Positions 44,144-52,971 of a stretch of 64,000 nucleotides of DNA are shown piece after piece. How positions within the stretch are numbered: the stretch's first letter is position 1; the number at the start of each line of letters is the position of its first letter. Under the pieces are notes generated by a model. The model ran no database searches. It saw nothing but the letters and a program-made list of their open reading frames with translations, and had not been told where the DNA came from. The position numbers and the translations under genes were made by a program. The DNA is from Burkholderia sp. Bp8963 (GTDB lineage: Bacteria > Pseudomonadota > Gammaproteobacteria > Burkholderiales > Burkholderiaceae), in NCBI RefSeq assembly GCF_003854275.1, contig NZ_QTQP01000036.1:17199-81198 (forward strand). The letters are read 5' to 3'.

Positions 44144-45126
44144 TGCGACGCTCCCGCCGCGCTCGCGGCCAATGCCGACGCCGGCTGCGTAGCGGCCGCG
44201 CCGCTCGCGGCATTCGGTTTCGTCGTGTTGTCGCGGCGCGCATCCGATGAATGCGGCGAATCCGCCGAGCGCATCGCGACGGTCGCGGTGCGGCCCGCGA
44301 TCATCCGGAAGTCGTCCGGCACGTCGTCGAGCGCGACGCGCACGGGCACGCGCTGCGCGAGCCGCACCCAGCTGAACGCCGGGTTCACGTTCGGCAGCAG
44401 GTTCGCGCCCTGCGTGCGGTCGCGGTCCTCGATCGCGGCGACGATGCTCTGCACGTGTCCGCGCAGCACATGCGGTTCGCCCATCACCGTGATGTCGACG
44501 GGCTGGCCGATATGGATGCCGCGCAGCTTGGTTTCCTCGAAATAGCCGTCGACGCGGAACGAATGCTGGTCGACGACCGACAGCACCGCGCGCCCGGCCG
44601 GCACGTATTCGCCGACGCGCGGCGCGCGATCGTTCAGGTAGCCGTCGACCGGGCTGACGATCGTCGTGCGCTGCAGGTTCAGCTTCGCGGTGTCGAGCGA
44701 CACCTGCGCATCCGCGACCGCGGCCTCGCCCTGTTCGACGCGCGTGCGGCTTTCCTCGACCTGCTCGCTCGCGACGAGGTTGCCGAGCTGCAGGTTGCGC
44801 GCGTACTCGCGCTTCGCCTGCGCAAGCGTCGCGCGGCGCTGGTCGAGCGTCGCTTCGGCGAGGCGCTCGGCTAGCGTGTAGCGCGCCTGGTCGATCACGA
44901 ACAGCATCTGGCCGCGCTTCACCGGCTGGTTGTCGACGACGTCCACCGACGTGATCAGGCCCGACACGTCCGGCGCGACCTGGATCACGTCGGCGCGCAC
45001 GTGCCCGTCGCGCGTCCACGGCGAGAACATGTAGTAGTTGATGATCCGCCACAGCACGAGGCCGGCTACGACGACGACGATCAGGGTGAGCAGGATCTGT
45101 CCTGCGGAGAGCCAGGATTTTTTCAC
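44140..45126 (-). CDS. HlyD-family periplasmic adaptor (AaeA/EmrA-like)
   Basis: This 328-residue membrane-fusion protein has an N-terminal span (about 8–28), a biotinyl-lipoyl-like core (VAPDVSGLITSVDVVDNQPVKRGQMLFVID), a helical hairpin and the second lipoyl half (TTIVSPVDGYLNDRAPRVGEYVPAGR), then a beta barrel. It joins the FUSC pump to the NodT channel. It is 12 bp after the DUF1656 gene. Confidence 0.94.
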   Translation of the reverse strand: MKKSWLSAGQILLTLIVVVVAGLVLWRIINYYMFSPWTRDGHVRADVIQVAPDVSGLITSVDVVDNQPVKRGQMLFVIDQARYTLAERLAEATLDQRRATLAQAKREYARNLQLGNLVASEQVEESRTRVEQGEAAVADAQVSLDTAKLNLQRTTIVSPVDGYLNDRAPRVGEYVPAGRAVLSVVDQHSFRVDGYFEETKLRGIHIGQPVDITVMGEPHVLRGHVQSIVAAIEDRDRTQGANLLPNVNPAFSWVRLAQRVPVRVALDDVPDDFRMIAGRTATVAMRSADSPHSSDARRDNTTKPNAASGAAATQPASALAASAAGASQ

Positions 45127-45138
45127 GTTCTTTTCACG

Positions 45139-45351
45139 TTAGGTAGCCACGAGATGGCGGGACACGATCACGACGGCGGCCAGCACGAACACGTAGATGC
45201 CGAGGTCGAAGATCGAACGGTGCCAGACGAGGCGATAGAAACCGATGTGCGTGAGGCCGGCGCGGATCACGACGTTGATCAGGTACGCGATCAGCATCAG
45301 CACGAGCGGGGCCGGCACGAACACGCCGAAGATGTCGATTTCGCCGATCAT
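45139..45351 (-). CDS. DUF1656 small membrane protein (AaeX-like)
   Basis: This 70-residue protein has two membrane spans and starts MIGEIDIFGVFVPAPLVLM, the usual DUF1656/AaeX form. It lies between the FUSC pump and the HlyD adaptor, the standard place. Its function is not known; it is thought to belong to the pump complex. Confidence 0.9.
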   Translation of the reverse strand: MIGEIDIFGVFVPAPLVLMLIAYLINVVIRAGLTHIGFYRLVWHRSIFDLGIYVFVLAAVVIVSRHLVAT

Positions 45352-45388
45352 GGTCGCGGTTGCAGGAGCGTGGAGGTGGAAAGCGGGT

Positions 45389-47542
45389 TCATGCGTGCGT
45401 GCCTCGCGAGGTCTGCGGCGCCTGGCCGGCCGACGCAGGATACAGCGACAGCCGCAGGCCGACGAGCGCATGCAGCGTGTCGCGCAGCCAGCGGCGCGTC
45501 GCGGGCGCGACCGGCTGGGCGTTTGCCGTGGTGTCTGCCGCGCTGTCTGCCGGAGTGTCGGCCCCTTGCGCGACCGGCAGGTTGAGGTCGGCGACCCGGC
45601 GCAGCGCATCGTCGATCGTCTCGCGCAGCGCGGGCGGCGCGGGCTGGCGCTCGTTCGCGGCCGCGCAGCGCGTGAAGTGCTCGGTCACGCCGGCCAGCAC
45701 GCGGTCGATCGCGTCCGGCACGTCGCCGCCGAGCTTGCGGCGCGTGCGGCGCAGGTCGAGCGCGTTCAGCGCGATGCGCAGGTCGCGAAAGCTCTCGATC
45801 GACGGATGGCGGTGATCGTCGGACGCGCCGAGGCGCGGCAGCAGATGCGTCACGCGATCGAGCATCCGCGATGCGTGGTTGCGCTGGTCGTCGAGCGGCT
45901 GCGTCGACGCGGACCGCGCGACGTCTTCCCAGCCCGAGCGCAACAGGCGCCGCACGGCCAGCTCCGCGCCGAACGGGCGGGTTGCGCGGGTCCACACGAA
46001 CGCGAACAGCAGCCCGGCGACGCCCGCGAGGTTGCTGTTCAGGAACACGAGGAAATCCGCTTCGTATGCACTCTGGATGCTGATGAACGTGGCCGTGTTG
46101 ACCGCGACGAGCATGGTCACCATGTTGAACTGCGGGCGCGGCAGCAGCGTGCCGACGAGGATGAACGGCCCGGCGAATATCAGCACGAGCATCTCGAAGT
46201 CATGCACATGCGGCAGCACGACGAACAGGTACAGCCCTGCGAACACGACGCTCGCGCAGGTCGATAGGAAGAACCGGAACACCATCGGCGCCGGCTCGTC
46301 GAGCGCCGCGAAGAAGCTGCACGCGACGGCGAGGAGCGTGACGGCGCCCGCGCCGTCGTGCCAGCCGGAGCTCACCCACAGCCAGCAGCCGGCCAGGATC
46401 GCGCAGACCACCGACAGCGTCGAGAACAGCATCATCCCGCGATCGAAGAACCGCTCGGTGCCGCCGAGCCGCCAGTGCCGGTAGCGCGGCTGCCACACGC
46501 CCGACTCGTTCACGATCAGCGCGCGCAGCGAACGGCAGTCCTGCCAGATGTCGATCACCTGGTGCAGCCGCCACAGTGCGTTCGACAGCAGCGCGCCGTC
46601 CCAGCTCGCCAGCGCGCTGTCCGGCGGCTGCAGGGCGGCGATGCGTGCGCGCAGCCGGTCCGCGACCGGATCATGGGGCACGTCGCCGGTGCTCGCGGCC
46701 TTCACCGTCGGCAACGGCGCGTCGAACCACTTCGCCGCGTCGGCCAGCAGCTCGTCGAGCCCGGCGGGGCGCAGATGCAGGTCGCGCATCAGCGCGAGCA
46801 GCGGATCCGCGAGCGACGACATCAGCGGCAGGAACAGCTGCATCCGGCCGGCGAGTGCCTGCGCGCGAGCGAGGATGCGCGGATGCGCGTGGTCGTAGCC
46901 GAGCTGGCTGATGAGAAACTCCAGGCCCGTGATCGTCGACGCGAGACGCTGGCGGCACGCGGACAGCGCCTTGCCGGCGATGTGGCCGGACAGCGTTTCG
47001 CGGCCGTAGAACGCGGCATCCTTGAACCACCCGTCCGTGCGCTCGATTAATGTTGGCGCGAGCCGGCTCGGGAAGATCGTGCTGCCGACCACGCTCGCGC
47101 AGACGATGCCGAGCACGATCTCCTCGGTACGCGCGATCGCGACGTCGAAGATCGTGGTCGGATCGGTGACGGTCGGCAGCGCGATCAGCGGCATCGTGTA
47201 GCCGGCGAGCATGAACACGTAGCTGCGCGCGGTGCGGTCGGAGATCGCGAGGTAGAGCAGCGTCCCGCACCACGCGGCGACGATGACGCTGAACAGGAAC
47301 GGCGTCTCGACGAACGGCGGCACGAACAGGATCGCGGCGGCGGCGCCGAGCGCGGTGCCGAGTGCGCGGTACAGCGCCTTCGAGCGCGTCGCGCCGACGA
47401 ACGGGTTCGACACGATGTAGACGCTCGCCATCGCCCAGTACGGGCGCGGCAGCTGGAAATACAGCGCGAGGTACAGCGCCAGCATCGACGCCGCGAACGT
47501 CTTGACCGAAAACAGCCAGTCGCGAATGCTCGGGTAGCTCAT
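45389..47542 (-). CDS. FUSC-family efflux pump (AaeB-like)
   Basis: This 717-residue inner-membrane pump has the FUSC layout, two groups of about five or six spans (residues ~12–170 and ~375–535) each followed by a soluble domain. Family marks: FAASMLALYLALYFQLPRPYWAMASVYIVS and GATRSKALYRALGTALGAAAAI near the start. Known members export hydroxylated aromatic acids or fusaric acid. Its start overlaps the end of marR by 4 bp. Confidence 0.93.
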   Translation of the reverse strand: MSYPSIRDWLFSVKTFAASMLALYLALYFQLPRPYWAMASVYIVSNPFVGATRSKALYRALGTALGAAAAILFVPPFVETPFLFSVIVAAWCGTLLYLAISDRTARSYVFMLAGYTMPLIALPTVTDPTTIFDVAIARTEEIVLGIVCASVVGSTIFPSRLAPTLIERTDGWFKDAAFYGRETLSGHIAGKALSACRQRLASTITGLEFLISQLGYDHAHPRILARAQALAGRMQLFLPLMSSLADPLLALMRDLHLRPAGLDELLADAAKWFDAPLPTVKAASTGDVPHDPVADRLRARIAALQPPDSALASWDGALLSNALWRLHQVIDIWQDCRSLRALIVNESGVWQPRYRHWRLGGTERFFDRGMMLFSTLSVVCAILAGCWLWVSSGWHDGAGAVTLLAVACSFFAALDEPAPMVFRFFLSTCASVVFAGLYLFVVLPHVHDFEMLVLIFAGPFILVGTLLPRPQFNMVTMLVAVNTATFISIQSAYEADFLVFLNSNLAGVAGLLFAFVWTRATRPFGAELAVRRLLRSGWEDVARSASTQPLDDQRNHASRMLDRVTHLLPRLGASDDHRHPSIESFRDLRIALNALDLRRTRRKLGGDVPDAIDRVLAGVTEHFTRCAAANERQPAPPALRETIDDALRRVADLNLPVAQGADTPADSAADTTANAQPVAPATRRWLRDTLHALVGLRLSLYPASAGQAPQTSRGTHA

Positions 47543-48018
47543 GACGGGCGCCGGAGCGGGTCGGGATGGCGCGCTGCGGCATCGTCCGCGCGGGTTTCGT
47601 TGAACGCGTTCAGCACGCGCAGCGCGGCTTCGAGGTCGGCACGCGTCACGCCCTTCAGCACGTGGGCGCGCAGGGTCCGCAGATCGTCCTCCATCATCGC
47701 GGTGACCGATCGGCCCGCATCGGTCAGCGAGATCGTTTTCGCGCGGCGGTCGCTCGGATCTTCGTCGCGACGCACGAGGCCGGCCGCGCAGAGCTGGTCG
47801 AGCAGCCGCACGAGCGACGGCCCTTCGATGCCGACATGGTCTGCCAGCGTGCCTTGCCGCAAGCCTTCGCCAAGGCGCCCGACCAACAGCAGCGGCGCCG
47901 CGCAGGCCTCGGAGACGCCGTACGCGGTCAGCACGGCGTCACTCGTGCGCCGCCACTTGCGGGCGGACAGCACGAGCAGGCTGCTGACGGCGAGGCGGAG
48001 GTCGTGCAGGTTTGTCAT
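47539..48018 (-). CDS. MarR-family repressor of the efflux operon
   Basis: This 159-residue regulator has the MarR winged helix (about 55–115: LADHVGIEGPSLVRLLDQLCAAGLVRRDEDPSDRRAKTISLTDAGR). A perfect dyad lies 27 bp upstream of its ATG. As first gene of the marR–FUSC–DUF1656–hlyD–nodT operon it most likely represses the whole operon until a phenolic or aromatic acid binds. Confidence 0.93.
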   Translation of the reverse strand: MTNLHDLRLAVSSLLVLSARKWRRTSDAVLTAYGVSEACAAPLLLVGRLGEGLRQGTLADHVGIEGPSLVRLLDQLCAAGLVRRDEDPSDRRAKTISLTDAGRSVTAMMEDDLRTLRAHVLKGVTRADLEAALRVLNAFNETRADDAAARHPDPLRRPS

Positions 48019-48509
48019 GGCCGAGATGATAGGGCAAAACAATTCGATAGCAAACTATCGGTTTTTGTCACTTACACGTCATATCGGCGCGCAGGCGCAG
48101 GCCGGGATGCAGGCAATTTAGGGGGTGAATCCGGCGTTGGTCAAGACGGGATACGGCGCGGGGCGGCGCGGAGGCGGGGAGACCGGCGCCGGCATGCTCG
48201 TCAGGCGCCGTGCCTGTGATGCAGACGGCGAGGGCGCTCGCTGCTGCGTATTCATCTGATGTAACCTGAAGGGGAGCGTGTGGGGCGAGGCTTTCGGCGC
48301 CGCACGCGAAGATCGGCGTGCGATGGGCGAACACGTGGACGTATTCGAATCGTCATACGTCTGGTAAACGCGCTTGTTAAACTGATTGGCCGCTTCGCAA
48401 CGCGGCCCCGGTCACGGTTCTTCCATCGTCCGACGTTCCGGGCGATGACGCGCTCGAAGCAGAAGCGACACGCGATCACAACCCTTATCGATTCTTGCCT
48501 GAACCAGGT
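48019..48509. other. 491-bp divergent intergenic region
   Basis: Between marR and the sotB-like gene. The marR palindrome lies at the left edge. Apart from that I see no gene, RNA or repeat I can support. Confidence 0.5.
48045..48060. promoter_or_regulatory. Perfect palindrome, putative MarR operator
   Basis: CGATAG / CTATCG around CAAA, flanked by AT-rich sequence. It is 27 bp upstream of the marR start, overlapping the expected promoter. MarR proteins usually bind dyads of this size. Confidence 0.7.
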
Positions 48510-49694
48510 ATGTCAACACCTGAATTGGTCTCTTCCGAACACTCGTGGTGGGGCGTGCTGGCATTGGCCCTTTCCGCCTTCATTTTCAACACCACGGAAT
48601 TCGTGCCCGTTGCGCTGCTGAGCGCCATCGGCGACAGCCTTCACATGCAGCCGACCGATGTCGGCCTCATGCTGACGATCTATGCGTGGACCGTGGCCGT
48701 CGTGTCGCTTCCGTTGACGGTGCTCACCCGTCATGTCGATCGTCGCAAGCTGTTGACGTGGGTGTTTCTGCTGTTCATCGCGAGCCATGTCGTCACCGGC
48801 GTCGCGTGGAATTTTCCCGTGCTGATGTTCGGCCGAGCGGGCATTGCATGCGCGCATGCAATCTTCTGGTCGATTTCGATCTCGTTGGCGGTGAGGCTGG
48901 CTCCACCGGAAAGGAAGAGCCGGGCGCTCAGTCTGCTTGCAATGGGCACGTCGATTGCGATGGTGGCGGGTATTCCGCTCGGACGCGTGATCGGCGAGGC
49001 AGTCGGCTGGCGGGCGGCATTCCTGACGATCGCACTGGTTGCGGCGATCGCGCTGCTGATCCTGCGCGCGACGTTGCCCGCGCTGCCGAGCCACCAAACG
49101 GGTTCACTGCGGAGCTTGCCCATCCTGCTCAGGAAGCCGATGCTGGTATCGCTGTACCTGATCACGATCCTCGTCGTATCCGCGCACTTCACGTCGTATA
49201 CCTACATCGAGCCGTTCGTCCAAAGCGTCAGTCACGCAAGCGGGAGCCGGATCACATTCATCCTGATCCTGTTCGGCAGCGCAGGCATCCCTGCCGCATT
49301 CTGCTTCAACCGCATCTACCCGCATCGCCCCGAGCAGTTCCTGCTTGCGTCGGTCATTGCGATTGCCGCTTGCCTGCTGGTTCTCTTCCCTTCCGCGCTG
49401 AGCATCGTCACGCTGTCCGTCCACACCGCGATCTGGGGCGGCGCGATCGTCTGCTTCGGTCTCGCGATGCAGGCGTGGGTGCTGCGATTGGCGCCGGACG
49501 CGACGGATCTCGCGGTATCGATTTTCTCGGGCCTGTATAACGTCGGCATTGGTGCCGGAGCCCTGCTCGGGAATCACATCGCGGGCGACTTCGGATTGCC
49601 CTGGGTCGGCACGTTCGGCGGCGTCGTCGGAGGGCTCGGGGCAGGCATCTGCTGGTTGGCGCTGCGCGCACATCGCGAGGTGGCGATCGCGTAA
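48510..49694 (+). CDS. Sugar efflux MFS transporter (SotB-like)
   Basis: This 394-residue, 12-span MFS protein has the SotB/YdhP look: TTEFVPVALLSAIGDSLHMQPTDVGLMLTIYAW, TRHVDRRKLLTWVFLLF and AMGTSIAMVAGIPLGRVIGEAVGWRAAF. Start ATG 48510 after CAGGT; an upstream TTG (48495) is in frame. Export of arabinose, IPTG-like sugars or drugs is the family role. No operon partner. Confidence 0.88.
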   Translation: MSTPELVSSEHSWWGVLALALSAFIFNTTEFVPVALLSAIGDSLHMQPTDVGLMLTIYAWTVAVVSLPLTVLTRHVDRRKLLTWVFLLFIASHVVTGVAWNFPVLMFGRAGIACAHAIFWSISISLAVRLAPPERKSRALSLLAMGTSIAMVAGIPLGRVIGEAVGWRAAFLTIALVAAIALLILRATLPALPSHQTGSLRSLPILLRKPMLVSLYLITILVVSAHFTSYTYIEPFVQSVSHASGSRITFILILFGSAGIPAAFCFNRIYPHRPEQFLLASVIAIAACLLVLFPSALSIVTLSVHTAIWGGAIVCFGLAMQAWVLRLAPDATDLAVSIFSGLYNVGIGAGALLGNHIAGDFGLPWVGTFGGVVGGLGAGICWLALRAHREVAIA

Positions 49695-49699
49695 TCGAT

Positions 49700-49910
49700 G
49701 CCGGGCTGGTGAGCAGGTCCCGACGAATGTGAACAGCGACGAGTTCGCCCAGCACGAGCCAGGTGGTAATAGGCGTGCCTTTGTGATTGCGAAGCTGGAT
49801 CACGTCGCTGAGCTTGCATTCGAAGTTGACAGTACTCTCCGCCACGCGCGGAACGGCGACTGGCTGCTTCGACGGGGCCGCACGACAAGCGATGAAAGTC
49901 GACAAGGATT
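49700..49910 (-). pseudogene. Flavin-reductase-family remnant
   Basis: The minus-strand frame encodes about 70 residues of the flavin reductase (FMN-binding split barrel) family: VAESTVNFECKLSDVIQL and TTWLVLGELVAVHIRRDLL. No start or end of the domain is present, and flanking genes abut both sides, so it is a remnant. Confidence 0.65.
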
Positions 49911-49917
49911 CTGACGG

Positions 49918-50811
49918 ATGCGAATCGATCCATATAGCCTGGAGTTGTTCATTTCTGTCGTGCATGAAGGCTCGATTGCTCGGGCAGCCAGCAGCAATCA
50001 CATTGCCCCTTCCGCACTGAGCAGACGTATTGCGGATCTCGAAGCCGCGATGGGCGTTGCGTTGCTCATACGGTCGCCATCGGGTGTCGAGCTGACGGAA
50101 GCGGGCCGCCACGCATTCGCGCGCGCGGTATCGGTACATGACCAGCTGCAATCGCTGGCGCGAGAAGTCCAGTCGCTCAGCGGTCAAGTCGCCGGCGTCG
50201 TGCGTCTCTTTGCGAATGCGTCCGCGATCGTCGGTTTTTTGCCCGAGCGGCTGAAAGCCTTTCAGGCGCGATACCCGCTCGTTCGGATCGCGTTGACCGA
50301 GCAGATCAGCGACGAGGTTATCCGGGCGTGCATGGATGAGCGGGCGGACGTGGGCATATCGGCGAGCGGCAAGATGCCCGGCGGCCTCGAATCGTGGCAC
50401 TTCGCCGATGATCCGCTGATGGTCGTGCTGCCCCTCGATCACGAACTTGCCGCACTGGAGGCCGTGACGTTCAGCGACGTCATCCGGTTTCCGCTCGTCG
50501 CACTTCAGGCGGGCGGTTCGTTGGACCGGCTCCTCAACGAGCATGCCGATGCGGCTCGAACGCCGCTCAATCTGTCCGTCACCGTCAACAGTTTCGATGC
50601 GCAATGCCGGATGGTCGAAGCCGGGCTCGGTATCGGCATTGTCCCCACCAGCGCGGCGTCGGCCTTTGCCGGGTCGCACGCATTCGTGCGCCGGCCGCTC
50701 GACGAGACGTGGGCGACCGACCGCAGCCTGCGGGTGCATGCGCTCAGGAAGTCCACGCGTCTCAAGGCCGTGCAGGCCTTGATCGATGCGTTGAAGCAGA
50801 CCGGGGGTTAA
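49918..50811 (+). CDS. LysR-family regulator
   Basis: This 297-residue regulator has a LysR HTH (about 1–60: LELFISVVHEGSIARAASSNHIAPSALSRRIADLEAAMGVALLIRSPSGVELTEAG) and a periplasmic-binding-like sensor domain. It stands 94 bp before the aconitase-family gene on the same strand, rather than divergent, so it may be part of the same unit and control it. Confidence 0.9.
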   Translation: MRIDPYSLELFISVVHEGSIARAASSNHIAPSALSRRIADLEAAMGVALLIRSPSGVELTEAGRHAFARAVSVHDQLQSLAREVQSLSGQVAGVVRLFANASAIVGFLPERLKAFQARYPLVRIALTEQISDEVIRACMDERADVGISASGKMPGGLESWHFADDPLMVVLPLDHELAALEAVTFSDVIRFPLVALQAGGSLDRLLNEHADAARTPLNLSVTVNSFDAQCRMVEAGLGIGIVPTSAASAFAGSHAFVRRPLDETWATDRSLRVHALRKSTRLKAVQALIDALKQTGG

Positions 50812-50905
50812 CGAGGACATCGCGATTCGCGACGCCCCATTTGCCGATCCAGCACTTCGTTGTCGATGCCGTCGCCGTCTAGATTTCCGTTCAAGGAGAG
50901 ATCGG

Positions 50906-52864
50906 ATGGCGCAATTGAAATTGAACGGCCGGATCCTGTTTTTATGTCAGGATCCCGACCTGGTCACGCGGCAACTCGACGGAATCGATCTGGCGGACAC
51001 GGCCGTCGACATGCTGAGAGACGACGTGTCGACGGACGAGATCACGCCGATGCGGGTGCTGACCCGCTTCGACGGTCGCCTGGGCCGCTTCCCTTATCTC
51101 GGCTTCAGAACGGGCGGGCGCAACCCGATCGGCCCCGATGCGGTTCGCGCCGGCGGTTTTTGCGTCACGGTCGCGGGGAACCGATACGGAAAGGGATCGT
51201 CGCGGGAGCACAGTCCGCTCGCCGAATATCACGCCGGCATCCGGCTGGTGATCGCGAAAAGCTTTGAGCGCATCTATCGTCAGAACGCGGATAGCGTCGG
51301 CCTGTTCACGTCGACGGACTTCGGGCTCATCGAGCGAATCCGGCGCGGCGAGCCGATCGGGATCGACGAGCTCGTCGCGTCGCGCGACAGCTTGTCCGCT
51401 TCGATCCTGCGCAGCGGCGGCTTGCTGCGCTACGGCGCGCGACATATGACGCAGGTGCGGCCCAACGCGCGACCTGTCGACGATACCCCCCGCACGCTCG
51501 CACAAAAAATCCTGGAACGCCACGCGTTGCGCTCGGATGAAACCGGCGAATCGCTTGCGCCCGGCTCTGGTGCGTTCGTTCGCGCGGACTGGCGCTTTAT
51601 CCACGAGTACTACACGGGCATGGCGACACACATGCTGCATACGGCGTTCGGCAAGCCGTTGTCGTTGCATCGGCCCGAGACCATTGTCGCGTTCGAGGAT
51701 CACCTCTCCTACTCGCACAAGAGCGCGCTGCATGTCGAAAACGGTCTGCTTCCCGACGTCCGGGAACTGTCGGCCGCTCATCGGCAGTTCGCGCGTGATT
51801 ACGGGCTGAAGCGTCACGGGTATCTGGACGAGGCCGGCAACGGGTCCGGCGAGGGTTCTGAAGGGATTTCACATGCGATGATGGCCGAGCGGTACGCGTT
51901 GCCGGGGCAGCTCATCGTCGGAACGGATTCGCATACGCCGCATAGCGGCGCGCTCGGATGCTTGGCGTTCGGCGTCGGCACGACCGACATGGCCAACGCT
52001 TTCGTCACCGGCGCCGTGCGGATGACCGTGCCGCAATCGCTGCGCATCGATTTCAACGGTGCCGTTTCAACCGGCGTCACCGCCAAGGACCTGGTCCTCC
52101 ACCTTCTCGCGGACCCGAGAATCCGTGCCGGCGCGGGGGTGGGCAAGATCTTCGAGTTTGCAGGTTCGGCGATCGCGTCGCTGACAACCGACGAGCGGAC
52201 GACGCTGACGAACATGACGGCGGAACTCGGCGGCTTTGCCGGCATCGTCACGCCCGACGACGAAACCGTCCGATTTCTCAAGGAACGGCGAGGAGTCGAC
52301 TTCGTGATCGAGCCATGGATGCGCAGCGATGAAGGCGCGGCGTACGCCGGGATCATCGACATCGACTGCACGGACATCTCGCCAATGCTCGCCGCCCCCG
52401 GCGATCCGGGGAACGGCATTTCTCTGCGCGACCTGGTCGAGCGTCCGCGCATCGACATCGCCTATGGCGGCTCATGCACCGCCGGCAAGCGCGAGGATTT
52501 CGACCACTATCATGAAGTGCTCGCGTGGGCGGCGGCACGCGGCATGCGTGTCCCAACCGACGTGAAACTCTACCTTCAGTTCGGTACATCCGACGTCAGG
52601 GACTACTGCATGCGACGCGGATATCTCGTCGCATTCGAGCAGGCCGGCGCGATCCTGCTGCAGCCGTCGTGCGGCGCATGCGCGAATTGCGGGCCGGGCG
52701 CGTCGGTGGATGCCGGCCAGGTCACCATCAGCGCGATCAACCGCAATTTCCCGGGCCGCTCGGGCCCGGGCCAGGTATGGCTCGCGAGCCCGCCGACCGT
52801 CGTGGCCAGCGCGCTCGCCGGCAGGATCGCTTCGTTCGCCGAACTGAAGGAGCAGCGCCGATGA
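50906..52864 (+). CDS. Aconitase-superfamily dehydratase, swivel domain first
   Basis: This 652-residue protein has an N-terminal LeuD-like swivel domain (about 20–185: STDEITPMR, VAGNRYGKGSSREHSP with active-site GSSRE at 97–101) joined to a LeuC-like Fe–S domain (about 245–650: TVAFEDHLSYSHKS-like segment, GTDSHTPHSGALGCLAFGVG, GGSCTAGK with C524, PSCGACANCGPG with C589 and C592). AAGGAG precedes the ATG. Swivel-first order recalls AcnB without its HEAT-like domain; ordinary fused forms have the swivel last. Likely isomerises or hydrates a tricarboxylate. Confidence 0.88.
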   Translation: MAQLKLNGRILFLCQDPDLVTRQLDGIDLADTAVDMLRDDVSTDEITPMRVLTRFDGRLGRFPYLGFRTGGRNPIGPDAVRAGGFCVTVAGNRYGKGSSREHSPLAEYHAGIRLVIAKSFERIYRQNADSVGLFTSTDFGLIERIRRGEPIGIDELVASRDSLSASILRSGGLLRYGARHMTQVRPNARPVDDTPRTLAQKILERHALRSDETGESLAPGSGAFVRADWRFIHEYYTGMATHMLHTAFGKPLSLHRPETIVAFEDHLSYSHKSALHVENGLLPDVRELSAAHRQFARDYGLKRHGYLDEAGNGSGEGSEGISHAMMAERYALPGQLIVGTDSHTPHSGALGCLAFGVGTTDMANAFVTGAVRMTVPQSLRIDFNGAVSTGVTAKDLVLHLLADPRIRAGAGVGKIFEFAGSAIASLTTDERTTLTNMTAELGGFAGIVTPDDETVRFLKERRGVDFVIEPWMRSDEGAAYAGIIDIDCTDISPMLAAPGDPGNGISLRDLVERPRIDIAYGGSCTAGKREDFDHYHEVLAWAAARGMRVPTDVKLYLQFGTSDVRDYCMRRGYLVAFEQAGAILLQPSCGACANCGPGASVDAGQVTISAINRNFPGRSGPGQVWLASPPTVVASALAGRIASFAELKEQRR

Positions 52865-52917
52865 CGATCGCGGTCATATCTGGCAACGCGATAGTCCGCG
52901 CGATCGAACCTGCGTGA
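52861..52917 (+). CDS. Possible 18-residue ORF between dehydratase and MFS
   Basis: ATG at 52861 overlaps the dehydratase stop (ATGA) and encodes MTIAVISGNAIVRAIEPA. The overlap suggests re-initiation, and the hydrophobic start resembles the beginning of a flavoprotein or dehydrogenase strand, so it may be the remnant of a lost gene. Confidence 0.25.
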   Translation: MTIAVISGNAIVRAIEPA

Positions 52918-52971
52918 GCGTGACGGGCCGACGAGTTGCAACCGATTCAAACTACGATACAGGAGACAACC

